From Candidatus Bipolaricaulota bacterium (lineage in GTDB: Bacteria > Bipolaricaulota > Bipolaricaulia > UBA7950 > UBA9294), in NCBI GenBank assembly GCA_030612485.1, contig JAUWNS010000040.1:1-16549 (forward strand): DNA of 16,549 nt. The letters run 5' to 3'. The translations under genes were made by a program, and so were the position numbers. The notes under the pieces are model-generated. The model saw only the letters and a program-made list of their open reading frames with translations, made no database searches and was not told the origin of the DNA. Each line of letters begins with the position of its first letter. Positions within the stretch are counted from its first letter, which is position 1. Shown piece after piece: positions 7,336 to 14,593 of the stretch.

Positions 7336-8882
7336 CCGATAACAGCAATCGTCTCGTTGGCAAGCTCTGGAGTTACTGCAACGTCCTGCGAGACGATGGT
7401 CTGAGTTACCAAGACTACCTGGAGCAGCTTACCTTCCTCCTGTTCATCAAGATGGCCGACGAGCGAGTCTTGCTCGTTGGCGGTAACCACCCCATACCCG
7501 AGGGCTACCGCTGGAGCGATCTATCCGCTACCGACATGGTTGGGACAAAGCTCGAAGAGCACTACCGCAACACCCTCCGCTTCCTCGGTCAGCAACGCGG
7601 GATGCTCGGCCTGATCTTCAGCAAGTCGCAGAGCAAGATCCAAGACCCGGCCAAGCTGCGCCAGCTCATCGTCGAGCTAATCGGCAAAGAGCAGTGGCTG
7701 TCGCTCTCTGCCGACGTAAAAGGGGACGCCTACGAAGGGCTCCTCGAACGAAACGCTCAAGACGTCAAGTCCGGCGCCGGCCAGTACTTCACCCCGCGCC
7801 CTCTGATCGATGGCATCATCGACTGCGTCCAGCCGCGTCCCGACGAAGTAGTCTGCGATCCCGCTTGCGGCACAGGTGGGTTCCTCCTCTCCGCCTACAA
7901 CTACATCACTCACCACTACGAACTGAACCGCGATGAGAAGAAGCACCTCAAGTACGACGCCCTGCGCGGTGTGGAACTTGTCGACGGCGTGTCGCGCCTG
8001 TGCGCGATGAATCTGTACCTGCACGGTGTCGGCCCCGATGACGATGAGCACGAGCCTCCCATCCGCACTGATGACAGCCTGCGCAATGAGCCGAGCACGC
8101 ACTACCCGGTGGTGGTCACCAATCCGCCATTCGGCAAGAAGTCGAGCATCACCGTGGTCAATGAGGCCGGCGAGACCGATAAGCGCACGATCAGCTACAG
8201 CCGACCCGATTTTTGGACGACGACAACCAACAAGCAGCTCAACTTCGTGCAACACATCAAGAGCCTGCTTGCCATCAACGGGCGTGCCGCTGTCGTTGTT
8301 CCAGACAACGTCCTGTTTGAGGGCGGAGCGGGTGAGACCGTGCGCCGCAAGCTGATGCACGAGTGCGACCTACACACCATCCTGCGTCTACCGACCGGAA
8401 TCTTCTACGCCCAGGGCGTCAAGGCGAATGTCATCTTCTTCGATCGCAAACCAGCCAGCGAGACGCCATGGACAAAGACCGTCTGGTTCTACGACCTGCG
8501 TACCAACAAGCACTTCACCCTCAAACAGAACCGTCTCACTCGGAGAGACCTTGATGAATTCGTCGCCTGCTACAATCCTGAAAATCGTCACGAACGCAAG
8601 CCAACATGGTCCGAGGAAAACCCAGATGGCCGCTGGCGTGTTTACACCTACGACGAGATCATTGCCCGCGACAAAGCCAGCTTAGACATCTTCTGGCTCC
8701 GCGACGAAAGCCTGGAAGACTCCGCCAACCTCCCCACCCCCGACGTCCTCGCCACCGAAATCATCGAAGACCTCCAATCTGCCCTCGAAGAACTCCAGGC
8801 CATATCCGATGACCTTGCTCTCACACCAGGAGCACAGGCCAGCGCGAATGGTGAATCTCGCATGGGAGATACCGTTGACTAA
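7332..8882 (+). CDS. hsdM: Type I restriction-modification N6-adenine methyltransferase subunit
   Basis: HsdM transfers a methyl group from S-adenosylmethionine to adenine N6 in the target chosen by HsdS, protecting host DNA. The 516-residue length is normal. The N-terminal helical domain (about 6-125, LWSYCNVLRDDG...FLLFIKMADE) is followed by GQYFTPRPLID at 150-160, the SAM-binding motif I DPACGTGGF (176-184) and the catalytic motif IV TNPPFG (263-268). ATG 7332 forms an ATGA overlap with the hsdS stop. The gene order R-S-M is less common than R-M-S or M-S-R, but all three subunits are intact and coupled, so a working system is likely. Its TAA stop lies inside the start of the next gene. Confidence 0.95.
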   Translation: MTDNSNRLVGKLWSYCNVLRDDGLSYQDYLEQLTFLLFIKMADERVLLVGGNHPIPEGYRWSDLSATDMVGTKLEEHYRNTLRFLGQQRGMLGLIFSKSQSKIQDPAKLRQLIVELIGKEQWLSLSADVKGDAYEGLLERNAQDVKSGAGQYFTPRPLIDGIIDCVQPRPDEVVCDPACGTGGFLLSAYNYITHHYELNRDEKKHLKYDALRGVELVDGVSRLCAMNLYLHGVGPDDDEHEPPIRTDDSLRNEPSTHYPVVVTNPPFGKKSSITVVNEAGETDKRTISYSRPDFWTTTTNKQLNFVQHIKSLLAINGRAAVVVPDNVLFEGGAGETVRRKLMHECDLHTILRLPTGIFYAQGVKANVIFFDRKPASETPWTKTVWFYDLRTNKHFTLKQNRLTRRDLDEFVACYNPENRHERKPTWSEENPDGRWRVYTYDEIIARDKASLDIFWLRDESLEDSANLPTPDVLATEIIEDLQSALEELQAISDDLALTPGAQASANGESRMGDTVD

Positions 8883-10197
8883 GGGCGTGACTCTCCCTGC
8901 AGAGCCAGCTGGGGACCACTACGAGCACCTGGCTGCGGCGTTTCTTGCTGCCGGCGGCTACTTCATCGAGAAGAATATCCGAGAGAGGATTGAGGGACGC
9001 GGTTTCCAGGAGCTTGATATATGTGGTTGGCGCTGGGCAGACGGGAGATCTGACCGTATCGTTGCGGAGGTGAAGTCCGGGAGCTGGGGCAAGAAGGAGC
9101 TTTTCACGATCCTTGGACGACGTGTGTACTTGGGTTGCAAGCAAGGACTGCTAATACACCGCCGTCAGTACGACCCAGACCCAGTCTATTCGGTTGCACT
9201 CAAAAGAATGCGGCCCTTTGGCATTGGTGGGCTCTTGCTGGATCCGTCTGAGAGCCCAGAGGCTGTTGCGCACGCCGTGGCCAAGATTTGTGGGGGGGAT
9301 GCTGACCAGACGGTCGCGCGAGTAGTCCCTTTAGCTACCCTGCCAGCATGGAGGTACTGCTTCTGGCTTGAAAAGCGACTCGTGGGGGCTCTGGCAGTGG
9401 CTACCAGAAAGTCCCAACCTGGTACATGTCTCGATGAAGCCAAGTCACTGCTTGAACAGATGCACGACCGGTTCTTCGTGCCAGATTGCCGCGTTCAATC
9501 CATACTGCTCTGGAGACACTATAGAGAACACCCCAAGCTGACTCATCGCATTGTCCACGAGGCCTACTGCGACGGCGTTTGTCCGGAATTCCGGACCATC
9601 ACGGAATCCGAAGCGCAGACAAGATGCGCGTTCGACGGCGTCTGCCCCGTCGTGCAAGCTTGCCTTTACCTTGAGAACTGGGCTCGGTGTCTGATCTTGC
9701 GCGCTGCGGTCGAGACTGCCCTTCTTCGTGAACACGGAGGGCTGTCAGAATCTGGGACTCGTGGGTTCAACATTGACGATCTTCTGCCCGACTACTTCGA
9801 GGAGTTCTCCCATTATGTTCTGGAGCTCGACTGCGGTGAGAGACTCCCTCAGCTCTGGCAAACGTATATCTTCACTTGGGGTGGGTTCCTGATCGAGGAT
9901 GCAGCAGAGGAGGAGATGCAGCGCCTTGCTTTGGAAGTAGGAATGCCAATGAGTTCGATCCGAGCTGGTCTGAGGGCGTTCGATATGCTCTTCCCGGGTG
10001 TGTCGAATGGCTGGCACGCATCCGTCAGAGGGACTGGCATCAGGGTGCTGAAACTAGTCCCGGCAGCGTTTCGTGGTTTGGGTGTCCAGAGGCGAAGATG
10101 GCTAGATGGCGATGAGCCTTTCAAACAGCTGCCCGCGCGGGGCGGAGAGGATTGTGTAAAATGGTCTGAGGCGGCAATTGCCTTGCTCGGCGGATAG
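8875..10197 (+). CDS. Unrecognised PD-(D/E)XK nuclease-fold protein coupled to hsdM
   Basis: From TTG 8875 this encodes 440 residues. The first ~90 look like a restriction-endonuclease fold: EHLAAAFLAAGG (helix with Glu), then QELDICGW (Asp48) and RIVAEVKSGSW (Glu65, Lys67), fitting D...ExK, followed by a helix and GCKQGLLIH. The remaining ~330 residues are not recognised; they include a Cys-rich stretch (CDGVCPEF...CAFDGVCPVVQACL) and a helical C-terminal part. TTG is chosen because GGGAG lies six bases before it and it overlaps the hsdM stop by 8 bases; ATG 8848 and ATG 8809 are in-frame alternatives with weaker sites. As the last gene of the hsdRSM operon it is probably an accessory nuclease or effector, but no function is known to me. 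The fold is inferred from motif spacing. Confidence 0.7.
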   Translation: MTKGVTLPAEPAGDHYEHLAAAFLAAGGYFIEKNIRERIEGRGFQELDICGWRWADGRSDRIVAEVKSGSWGKKELFTILGRRVYLGCKQGLLIHRRQYDPDPVYSVALKRMRPFGIGGLLLDPSESPEAVAHAVAKICGGDADQTVARVVPLATLPAWRYCFWLEKRLVGALAVATRKSQPGTCLDEAKSLLEQMHDRFFVPDCRVQSILLWRHYREHPKLTHRIVHEAYCDGVCPEFRTITESEAQTRCAFDGVCPVVQACLYLENWARCLILRAAVETALLREHGGLSESGTRGFNIDDLLPDYFEEFSHYVLELDCGERLPQLWQTYIFTWGGFLIEDAAEEEMQRLALEVGMPMSSIRAGLRAFDMLFPGVSNGWHASVRGTGIRVLKLVPAAFRGLGVQRRRWLDGDEPFKQLPARGGEDCVKWSEAAIALLGG

Positions 10198-10228
10198 GCC
10201 TGTCTGCGAAAGTTGTGATCACAAGAAA

Positions 10229-10304
10229 TTAGGGCCAGGTCTTCATTCTTGCGGTTTATCGCCCTAACGGCGTATCGCGGCATTGGAAGCACGTTCCACA
10301 ATCC
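10229..10304. repeat. 76-bp dispersed repeat, copy 1
   Basis: This matches 12382-12457 in the same orientation, about 80% identical by eye with two compensating single-base indels; shared blocks include CTTCATTCTTG, CTAACGGCGTAT and CCACAATCC. A perfect 12-bp palindrome TTGTGATCACAA lies just upstream at 10213-10224. Apart from this repeat and the regulatory sites near its right end, the gap 10198-10541 holds no recognisable gene. Confidence 0.75.
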
Positions 10305-10484
10305 AACACGCGCCTCTACTCGCGCTCAGTAGTCTGCTGAACAGGTTCGATGCGAGAATGATGCAGTCGGGTATCCGTGCAGTGGCGATTAAGTTGTCCC
10401 CTTTGCGACAATGATGTCCATGTAGGAATCGACGAACCAAGAAATCCAATTCCGGGGGACATAACGCACAAGAACTGATATTTG

Positions 10485-10493
10485 TGGTATACT
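10485..10493 (+). promoter_or_regulatory. Extended -10 promoter for the Panacea operon
   Basis: TGGTATACT has the TGn extension joined to a near-consensus -10 (TATACT). The -35 region 17 bases upstream (CGCACA) is weak, as expected for extended -10 promoters. Transcription would start near 10500, right at the following palindrome. Confidence 0.6.
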
Positions 10494-10500
10494 CGTTGTG

Positions 10501-10516
10501 CGCGTGTATACACGCG
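10501..10516. promoter_or_regulatory. Perfect 16-bp palindrome, candidate operator
   Basis: CGCGTGTATACACGCG is fully self-complementary and sits between the predicted transcription start and the strong ribosome site TAAGGAGGT (10525-10533) of the Panacea gene. It fits an operator for autoregulation; as RNA it could also form a hairpin in the 5' leader. Confidence 0.6.
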
Positions 10517-10541
10517 GAAGAAGCTAAGGAGGTATGTAGCC

Positions 10542-11108
10542 ATGATATCCTGCTTTGACGAGCGGAAAGCCACGCAGCTAGCTGCACGATTCCTATCGCA
10601 GGCTGACAGCAGGATGGAGTACATTCGACTCATCAAGCTTCTCTACATTGCTGATCGAGAAGCTTTACAAAACTGGGGGTATCCTCTGACAGGAGATGAA
10701 TACTACTCCTTAAGGCACGGTCCTATTGTGAGCAACGTATACGACTTGGTCACAGCCGACCCAAACTATGTCGAGCGATCGTATTGGAGCACCTACATCC
10801 GGACAGAAGGGGTACACGTTATTCTGGAGACAGAGCCGCCCTTGGAAGATATTTCCAGAGCAGAGCTTAAGCTTGTAAAGACAATTCATGATCGATATCG
10901 CTCTGTAAGCACGTGGGATCTCATCGCCCAGATGCACAGAGAGTTCAAGGAATGGCAAGATCCTGGGCACAGCAGGATCCCCATAACATATGAGGACATT
11001 CTGCTAGCAGTTGGCAAGAGCAGAGACGTGGCCGATGAGTTATCCGATATTGCCCAGCAAAGAAACTACATCGACAAAATCCTCAATCGAGCCAAGCAAC
11101 CGTCGTGA
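10542..11108 (+). CDS. Panacea-domain (DUF4065/SocA-like) antitoxin
   Basis: This 188-residue cytoplasmic protein carries the Panacea domain: KLLYIADREAL (32-42), GYPLTGDEYYSLRHGPIVSN (46-65), VYDLV, then WDLIAQMHREFKEW (125-138) and IPITYEDILLA (146-156). Panacea proteins (including the SocA proteolytic adaptor) serve as antitoxins for many unrelated toxins. ATG 10542 is preferred over an earlier in-frame ATG at 10482, because TAAGGAGGT stands eight bases before it and the promoter -10 overlaps the earlier ATG region. The stop is a GTGA overlap with a small downstream gene, the classic layout of an antitoxin-toxin pair. The unit looks less GC-rich than the restriction genes, suggesting separate acquisition. 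The domain is clear; the antitoxin role follows from the family and context. Confidence 0.85.
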   Translation: MISCFDERKATQLAARFLSQADSRMEYIRLIKLLYIADREALQNWGYPLTGDEYYSLRHGPIVSNVYDLVTADPNYVERSYWSTYIRTEGVHVILETEPPLEDISRAELKLVKTIHDRYRSVSTWDLIAQMHREFKEWQDPGHSRIPITYEDILLAVGKSRDVADELSDIAQQRNYIDKILNRAKQPS

Positions 11109-11509
11109 CGGTCGGTCCCGGGGATACCTTCTTCATACATGTTCCAGGCATCAGTCGAGACCCAATACGTTGGTTCGTATTAACGTCAGTAGACGTCTCC
11201 ATGGATGGAACTCTCCTCTGTATCTATCTGAAACCGTTGCGGCTTGGGTCAGATACAAGTTGTGTTGTTAAAGCTGGCGCTCATCCCGGTGTGACAGAGG
11301 ATTGCGTTGTTGAATATGGGCGTCCGCACCTGGCGGACTTCTACGCTTTGGTTGAGGCTATGGAGCACAGCCCCGATACTACTTGGGACTCTCAGAAATG
11401 CTCTCCCGAACTTCTTAGAAGAATGCAGGAAGGAGCCCTTAAATCCGATTATATTTCTCCACGACACCGTCAATTAGTGGAAGCTGAACTGGCTCGTTTA
11501 GACAGCTAG
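11105..11509 (+). CDS. Small beta-rich protein, putative toxin paired with Panacea antitoxin
   Basis: The 134-residue product starts at GTG 11105, overlapping the antitoxin stop by four bases. Visible features are an opening GDTFFIHVPG, a strand segment RWFVLTSVD, TLLCIYLKP, SCVVKAGAHPGVTEDCVVEY (52-71), and a helical tail CSPELLRRMQEGALKSDYIS. The pattern GDtF...h.fVLT...hP.v...cvV.Y with a helical tail of the type SPELL.R.qeGal.S resembles small proteins found next to antitoxins that recall the PemK/MazF barrel. I cannot name the family with certainty, and no catalytic residues can be assigned. Given the coupling, it is the likely toxin; an RNase or translation-targeting activity would be only a guess. 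It has no signal peptide or membrane segment. Confidence 0.65.
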   Translation: MTVGPGDTFFIHVPGISRDPIRWFVLTSVDVSMDGTLLCIYLKPLRLGSDTSCVVKAGAHPGVTEDCVVEYGRPHLADFYALVEAMEHSPDTTWDSQKCSPELLRRMQEGALKSDYISPRHRQLVEAELARLDS

Positions 11510-11702
11510 AGGCGTACTTCGGGATTATGAGGGCATATAGTTGATCTCTTCTCAGGACCATTTCTGCAATGGCAGGCGTCTACTTCTAATCTACCGGCTT
11601 TGATGTCTAGGGGGTGCTTTCCTGTCGTTGTATTCGACTGGCCGAGAATTCTGTAAGATGAATCAAGAAATTGTGGTTATGAGTCCTGCTTCATGCCAAG
11701 AT

Positions 11703-12302
11703 TCAAGACTCACGTTTGCCTCCGATCACAACATCGACTCGTTCATCCTGCATGACCTGGCTCAAGAAGTGGTCTTGTGCCGCCAGTCGTTTCTCAAATT
11801 CATCCGATGTGAAGACGGTGGGGTTGATTTCGCGGCCCAGCGTTTCCTGAAGCGGTGACACAGCCGAGACGACATCGAAGAACGACACATTGCCGATCAC
11901 CATCAGATCGATGTCGCTCTCGGCACGTTCTGTGCCGCGTGCCGTCGATCCGTATAGAAAGGCTTGCTGAATGGAATCACTCAGTGGCAGCAGCGCCACT
12001 TGAAGAAGATCGGCAATCCCTGCGGTCTTCTGCACGATCCCTCGGAGTTCCTCAAACACTGGAACCGCTCGATTGACCTGGTAGTACGCCAAGTTTCCCT
12101 CACGCGTCTTTATGAGAATCCCCGCACGGACGAGGCGCGCCAGCTCGCGTTGCACAGCTCCTTGTCCCGCGCCAGCAAGACGGATGATCTGGCGAAGGTA
12201 AAGCCTGCGTTCGGGCTGTGAAAATAGAAGCGACAGGATAGAAAGGCGAGTCTTCCCAAGAAGCAGAGAACCCAGCAAGGAGGCAGTTCTTAATGTACCC
12301 AT
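11703..12302 (-). CDS. Winged-helix regulator fused to a MNT-type nucleotidyltransferase
   Basis: From ATG 12302 the protein is 199 residues. Residues ~10-80 form a winged helix (TRLSILSLLF...YLRQIIRLAGAGQGAVQREL and ARLVRAGILIKTREGN, then the wing YYQV). Residues ~112-190 are a minimal nucleotidyltransferase with GSTARGTERAESDIDLMVIG: Gly118-Ser119 and Asp130/Asp132 supply the metal-binding site. MNT proteins usually pair with HEPN toxins and transfer AMP to them; no HEPN gene lies beside this one. A TTG 39 bases earlier keeps the frame open but is the first three bases of a TTGACA -35 box, so it is not a credible start. Palindromes cover the promoter, so self-repression through the winged helix is likely. 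The domains are clear; the target is unknown. Confidence 0.8.
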   Translation of the reverse strand: MGTLRTASLLGSLLLGKTRLSILSLLFSQPERRLYLRQIIRLAGAGQGAVQRELARLVRAGILIKTREGNLAYYQVNRAVPVFEELRGIVQKTAGIADLLQVALLPLSDSIQQAFLYGSTARGTERAESDIDLMVIGNVSFFDVVSAVSPLQETLGREINPTVFTSDEFEKRLAAQDHFLSQVMQDERVDVVIGGKRES

Positions 12303-12341
12303 TCCGGGTACATTTGTACCTCGATTGGGTACGAATGTCAA
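12295..12341 (-). promoter_or_regulatory. Promoter with two matching operator palindromes
   Basis: On the minus strand, TTGACA (12341-12336), a 17-base spacer and TACAAA (12318-12313) form a good promoter. Two 17-bp palindromes overlap it: GTACCTCGATTGGGTAC (12316-12332, plus strand) and GTACCCATTCCGGGTAC (12295-12311). Both have GTACCY-N5-GGGTAC and their centres are 21 bp apart, two helical turns. The second covers the start codon ATG 12302. A transcript beginning near 12306 would be almost leaderless. Confidence 0.75.
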
Positions 12342-12381
12342 GGTTGCCTGGTTCTGAACTAAGAAATGCCCCTTTCGAAAA

Positions 12382-12457
12382 TTGGGGTCAGACCTTCATT
12401 CTTGGTGTTTTATCGCTCTAACGGCGTATTGCGTCATTGAAAACACGTCCACAATCC
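12382..12457. repeat. 76-bp dispersed repeat, copy 2
   Basis: This is the direct copy of 10229-10304. Its left part includes GGTCAGACC, a small dyad (GGTC-A-GACC). The two copies bracket the Panacea pair and the nucleotidyltransferase gene. No transposase of its own is visible in either copy. Confidence 0.75.
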
Positions 12458-12508
12458 CCTCGCCAAACGTCCGTATGAACTCATGGGATTAGAGGTACAA
12501 AACTGTTT

Positions 12509-12696
12509 CACCACGAAGGACACGAAGAGCACAAAGGAGTCGGAGGACGAAGCGTTTGATCTCGCTTTTAATCTTGGTGACAATGAAGTTTATCAGGCGT
12601 CCGGTCTTCACCCCCGCAAACCGCAAAGAGATGCCTCCAGTTCTAGTTCTTCCCTATGCAATGCTTTCCTTTGCGTTCTTTGCGCCTTTGCGAGAG
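12509..12696. repeat. Imperfect inverted-repeat element (hairpin-forming, non-coding)
   Basis: Arms of 29 bases at 12509-12537 (begins CACCACGAAGGACACG) and 12668-12696 (begins CCTTTGCGTTCTTTGC) are imperfect reverse complements. The right arm and its flank up to ~12715 match, in opposite orientation, the repeats at 16290-16345 and 16434-16490. A 142-codon open frame runs across this element, but it simply reads through the repeat and has no recognisable domain. The gap 12342-12889 contains this element and the 76-bp repeat and otherwise no visible gene. Confidence 0.7.
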
Positions 12697-12889
12697 GCAT
12701 AAGCTTTTTCTCTCGCCCGTTCGTTGCACTCACTCAAGTCGCAAAGGTGTCGCGACAAGACGGAATGATCGCCCCATGTTCATCTGTGGTTGCCGAATTA
12801 GCTGAATTGCGGATATCCAAGACGATCTTGACGTTCGGGCCTGGCTTGAGAGTTCTCCGCGCCGTATCATTCTTCGAGGAGGATTGCTT

Positions 12890-13510
12890 ATGCGGAGAAT
12901 CGCGGTCGTGATTCATGCTGAGGCGCAGCATCATGTTGATCGGCTCGTGGGGGGTTGGTTTGACTCGCCTCTCACAGAGCGCGGAAGGAAACAAGCTCAG
13001 CGAGTCGGACTCGCCTTACAGGAAGTGTTTCCGCAGCCTCACGTGCCGATCGTATCCTCTGACCTTTTGCGTGCCCGCGAGACCGCAGACATTGTAGGGG
13101 AGGTCCTTGGGTCGTCAGTGGCCATGGAGCCAGGCTTGCGGGAGCTTAGCTATGGAGTGGCTGAGGGACAGCCCAAGGCATGGCTCGATGAGCGGATTGC
13201 ACCAACACCGACGCACGCCCCCCGTCTTGATCATCGTATTTGTGAGGGAGCGGAGTCGAGAAGAGATATCGCCACAAGGGTGTACGCGGCAATGAATGGG
13301 ATTCTCACCTCAGATCAAAGAGATCTTGTCATCGTGACCCACGGATTCGCAGCGACGTTCGTGATAGCCTGCTGGATTGGCCTGCCGATTGAGAGCGTCG
13401 GCTATGTCGCGTTCGCAGCTTCCCCAGCAGGGATTTCACTTCTTGTCGAAGACGATGTATTCCGAAACCGGATAGTCTCGCGTCTCAACGACACACGTCA
13501 TCTAGACTAG
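12890..13510 (+). CDS. Histidine phosphatase (phosphoglycerate mutase-like) family protein, catalytic Arg missing
   Basis: The 206-residue protein has the histidine phosphatase layout: IHAEAQHH at 8-15, DSPLTERGRKQAQ at 25-37, SSDLLRARETA at 57-66, ELSYGVAEGQ at 85-94 and VTHGF at 149-153. These give the nucleophile His9, Arg61/63, the proton donor Glu85 and the second His151. The usual RHG/RHA motif is IHA here, so the phosphate-binding Arg before the nucleophile is Ile8. Activity may therefore be reduced or lost. ATG 12890 is chosen for its GAGGAGG site seven bases upstream; TTG 12884 lies too close to it. The substrate cannot be predicted: the family includes sugar-phosphate, nucleotide and protein phosphatases. 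It is a single gene with no evident operon partner. Confidence 0.85.
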   Translation: MRRIAVVIHAEAQHHVDRLVGGWFDSPLTERGRKQAQRVGLALQEVFPQPHVPIVSSDLLRARETADIVGEVLGSSVAMEPGLRELSYGVAEGQPKAWLDERIAPTPTHAPRLDHRICEGAESRRDIATRVYAAMNGILTSDQRDLVIVTHGFAATFVIACWIGLPIESVGYVAFAASPAGISLLVEDDVFRNRIVSRLNDTRHLD

Positions 13511-13534
13511 GCTGCGGACGAGCCAGAAGTGGCA

Positions 13535-14491
13535 TCAGGTACCCCCCTCCACAATCTCACAGCCATCCTCGAAGTAGTCGGCGCGATAGACGAACATTGA
13601 TTCCTCGTCGGTCCCGGTAAATAGCCCGAGCAATTCGACTCCACAGGCATAGAGCGTCATGGATCCCATGTCTCCGGAAAGGACATACCGTGAGACAGTC
13701 AGCACCTGGTCGTCAAAACGAATGGCGCCGTCTTCGATCTTCTCCACCCGCATTTCGGGAAGCCCGTCATCCACAGCCTCTTCATCCCGATTAGGAGGAC
13801 CTCCGAATACCAGGACATCGAAGCTGACGACTCCTTTGGACTGTCGAAGCTCGTAGAGCAAGGGAACGAGCGCATAGGTGCTGAAGGTGCCCATAACAAA
13901 GGCTTGATCCAGTGTCACGGCGTATTCGTTGACGTCATCTCCTGATTGAACGGTGGCACGGTCATCTTCGAAATCGGCTTGCACGGATCGATCGAATCCC
14001 AGTGGAGTATCGAAGGTTGACGAAAGCATGAGTGGGCGCAGATCGGAATCCATCATCAGGATCTGATCAAACGTAATTGTAATCGTGGCGATGAGAGCTT
14101 TGAACCAGAACTTGCCGTTGGCCCTAAGAACGACACGATCTTCTTCAATGGCTATCTGGAATGTCTCTTCTCCAAATGGGCGTTCATCCCCCTGCATGAC
14201 CAGCGTGCCACTGATAGGCAATCCGAGACCATCAAGAGACGGTTCTGCTTCTTCCTCTGGAGCAGGGTCTTCAGTGTCGGGCTCTAGGTCTACGGGATCT
14301 TCGGATGCTTCTTGAAGCCAGGCATCGGGAAGTTCCTTGATCTCGATGGACGCCAATTCCGCATCCGGGTTCGGCGATGTCAACAGCAGCACGAAGACAA
14401 CGCCCCCGATCAGAACGATGGAAATTCCGATGCCCAGTCCGATGATCCATTTCGTGCGACGTTTCAATATGGTCAATCCTCCATTCCTCAT
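13535..14491 (-). CDS. Unrecognised single-pass membrane-anchored protein
   Basis: Taken from ATG 14491, this gives 318 residues. A basic N-terminus (LKRRTK) precedes one membrane helix (WIIGLGIGISIVLIGGVVFV, about residues 15-34), then an acidic, Glu/Pro-rich linker (DLEPDTEDPAPEEEAEPS), then a ~230-residue domain rich in predicted beta strands (TFQIAIEEDRVVLRANGKFW, ITITFDQILMMDSDLRPLML). Two Cys near the end (LYACGVE, DGCEIVE) could form a disulfide outside the cell. The topology suggests the domain lies outside the membrane. I do not recognise the family; a DUF3108-like barrel is only a faint resemblance. TTG 14467, ten bases after GGAGG, is a possible alternative start. The frame stays open upstream to 14917 but there it runs antisense to the acetyltransferase gene and is rejected. 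Confidence 0.7.
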   Translation of the reverse strand: MRNGGLTILKRRTKWIIGLGIGISIVLIGGVVFVLLLTSPNPDAELASIEIKELPDAWLQEASEDPVDLEPDTEDPAPEEEAEPSLDGLGLPISGTLVMQGDERPFGEETFQIAIEEDRVVLRANGKFWFKALIATITITFDQILMMDSDLRPLMLSSTFDTPLGFDRSVQADFEDDRATVQSGDDVNEYAVTLDQAFVMGTFSTYALVPLLYELRQSKGVVSFDVLVFGGPPNRDEEAVDDGLPEMRVEKIEDGAIRFDDQVLTVSRYVLSGDMGSMTLYACGVELLGLFTGTDEESMFVYRADYFEDGCEIVEGGT

Positions 14492-14593
14492 TCTATCATC
14501 AAACGATGAATATGGTATAGGCTCGCTGTGAGTTCGTCGTGAAGGCTGCGCCCCACAGTGGCCGCGGATCGCGCCGTAAGCTAAGATAGGGGC

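Noticed and set aside
10482..10541. Earlier ATG for the Panacea gene
   Set aside because: It would overlap the -10 element and palindrome; the later ATG has a strong, well-spaced ribosome site.
12303..12341. Longer start (TTG 12341) for the winged-helix nucleotidyltransferase
   Set aside because: The TTG is the first part of a TTGACA -35 box, and the extra 13 codons are the operator sequence.
12483..12911. 142-codon plus-strand open frame
   Set aside because: It reads through the inverted-repeat element (peptides such as FTTKDTKSTKE) and overlaps the phosphatase start; no domain or ribosome site.
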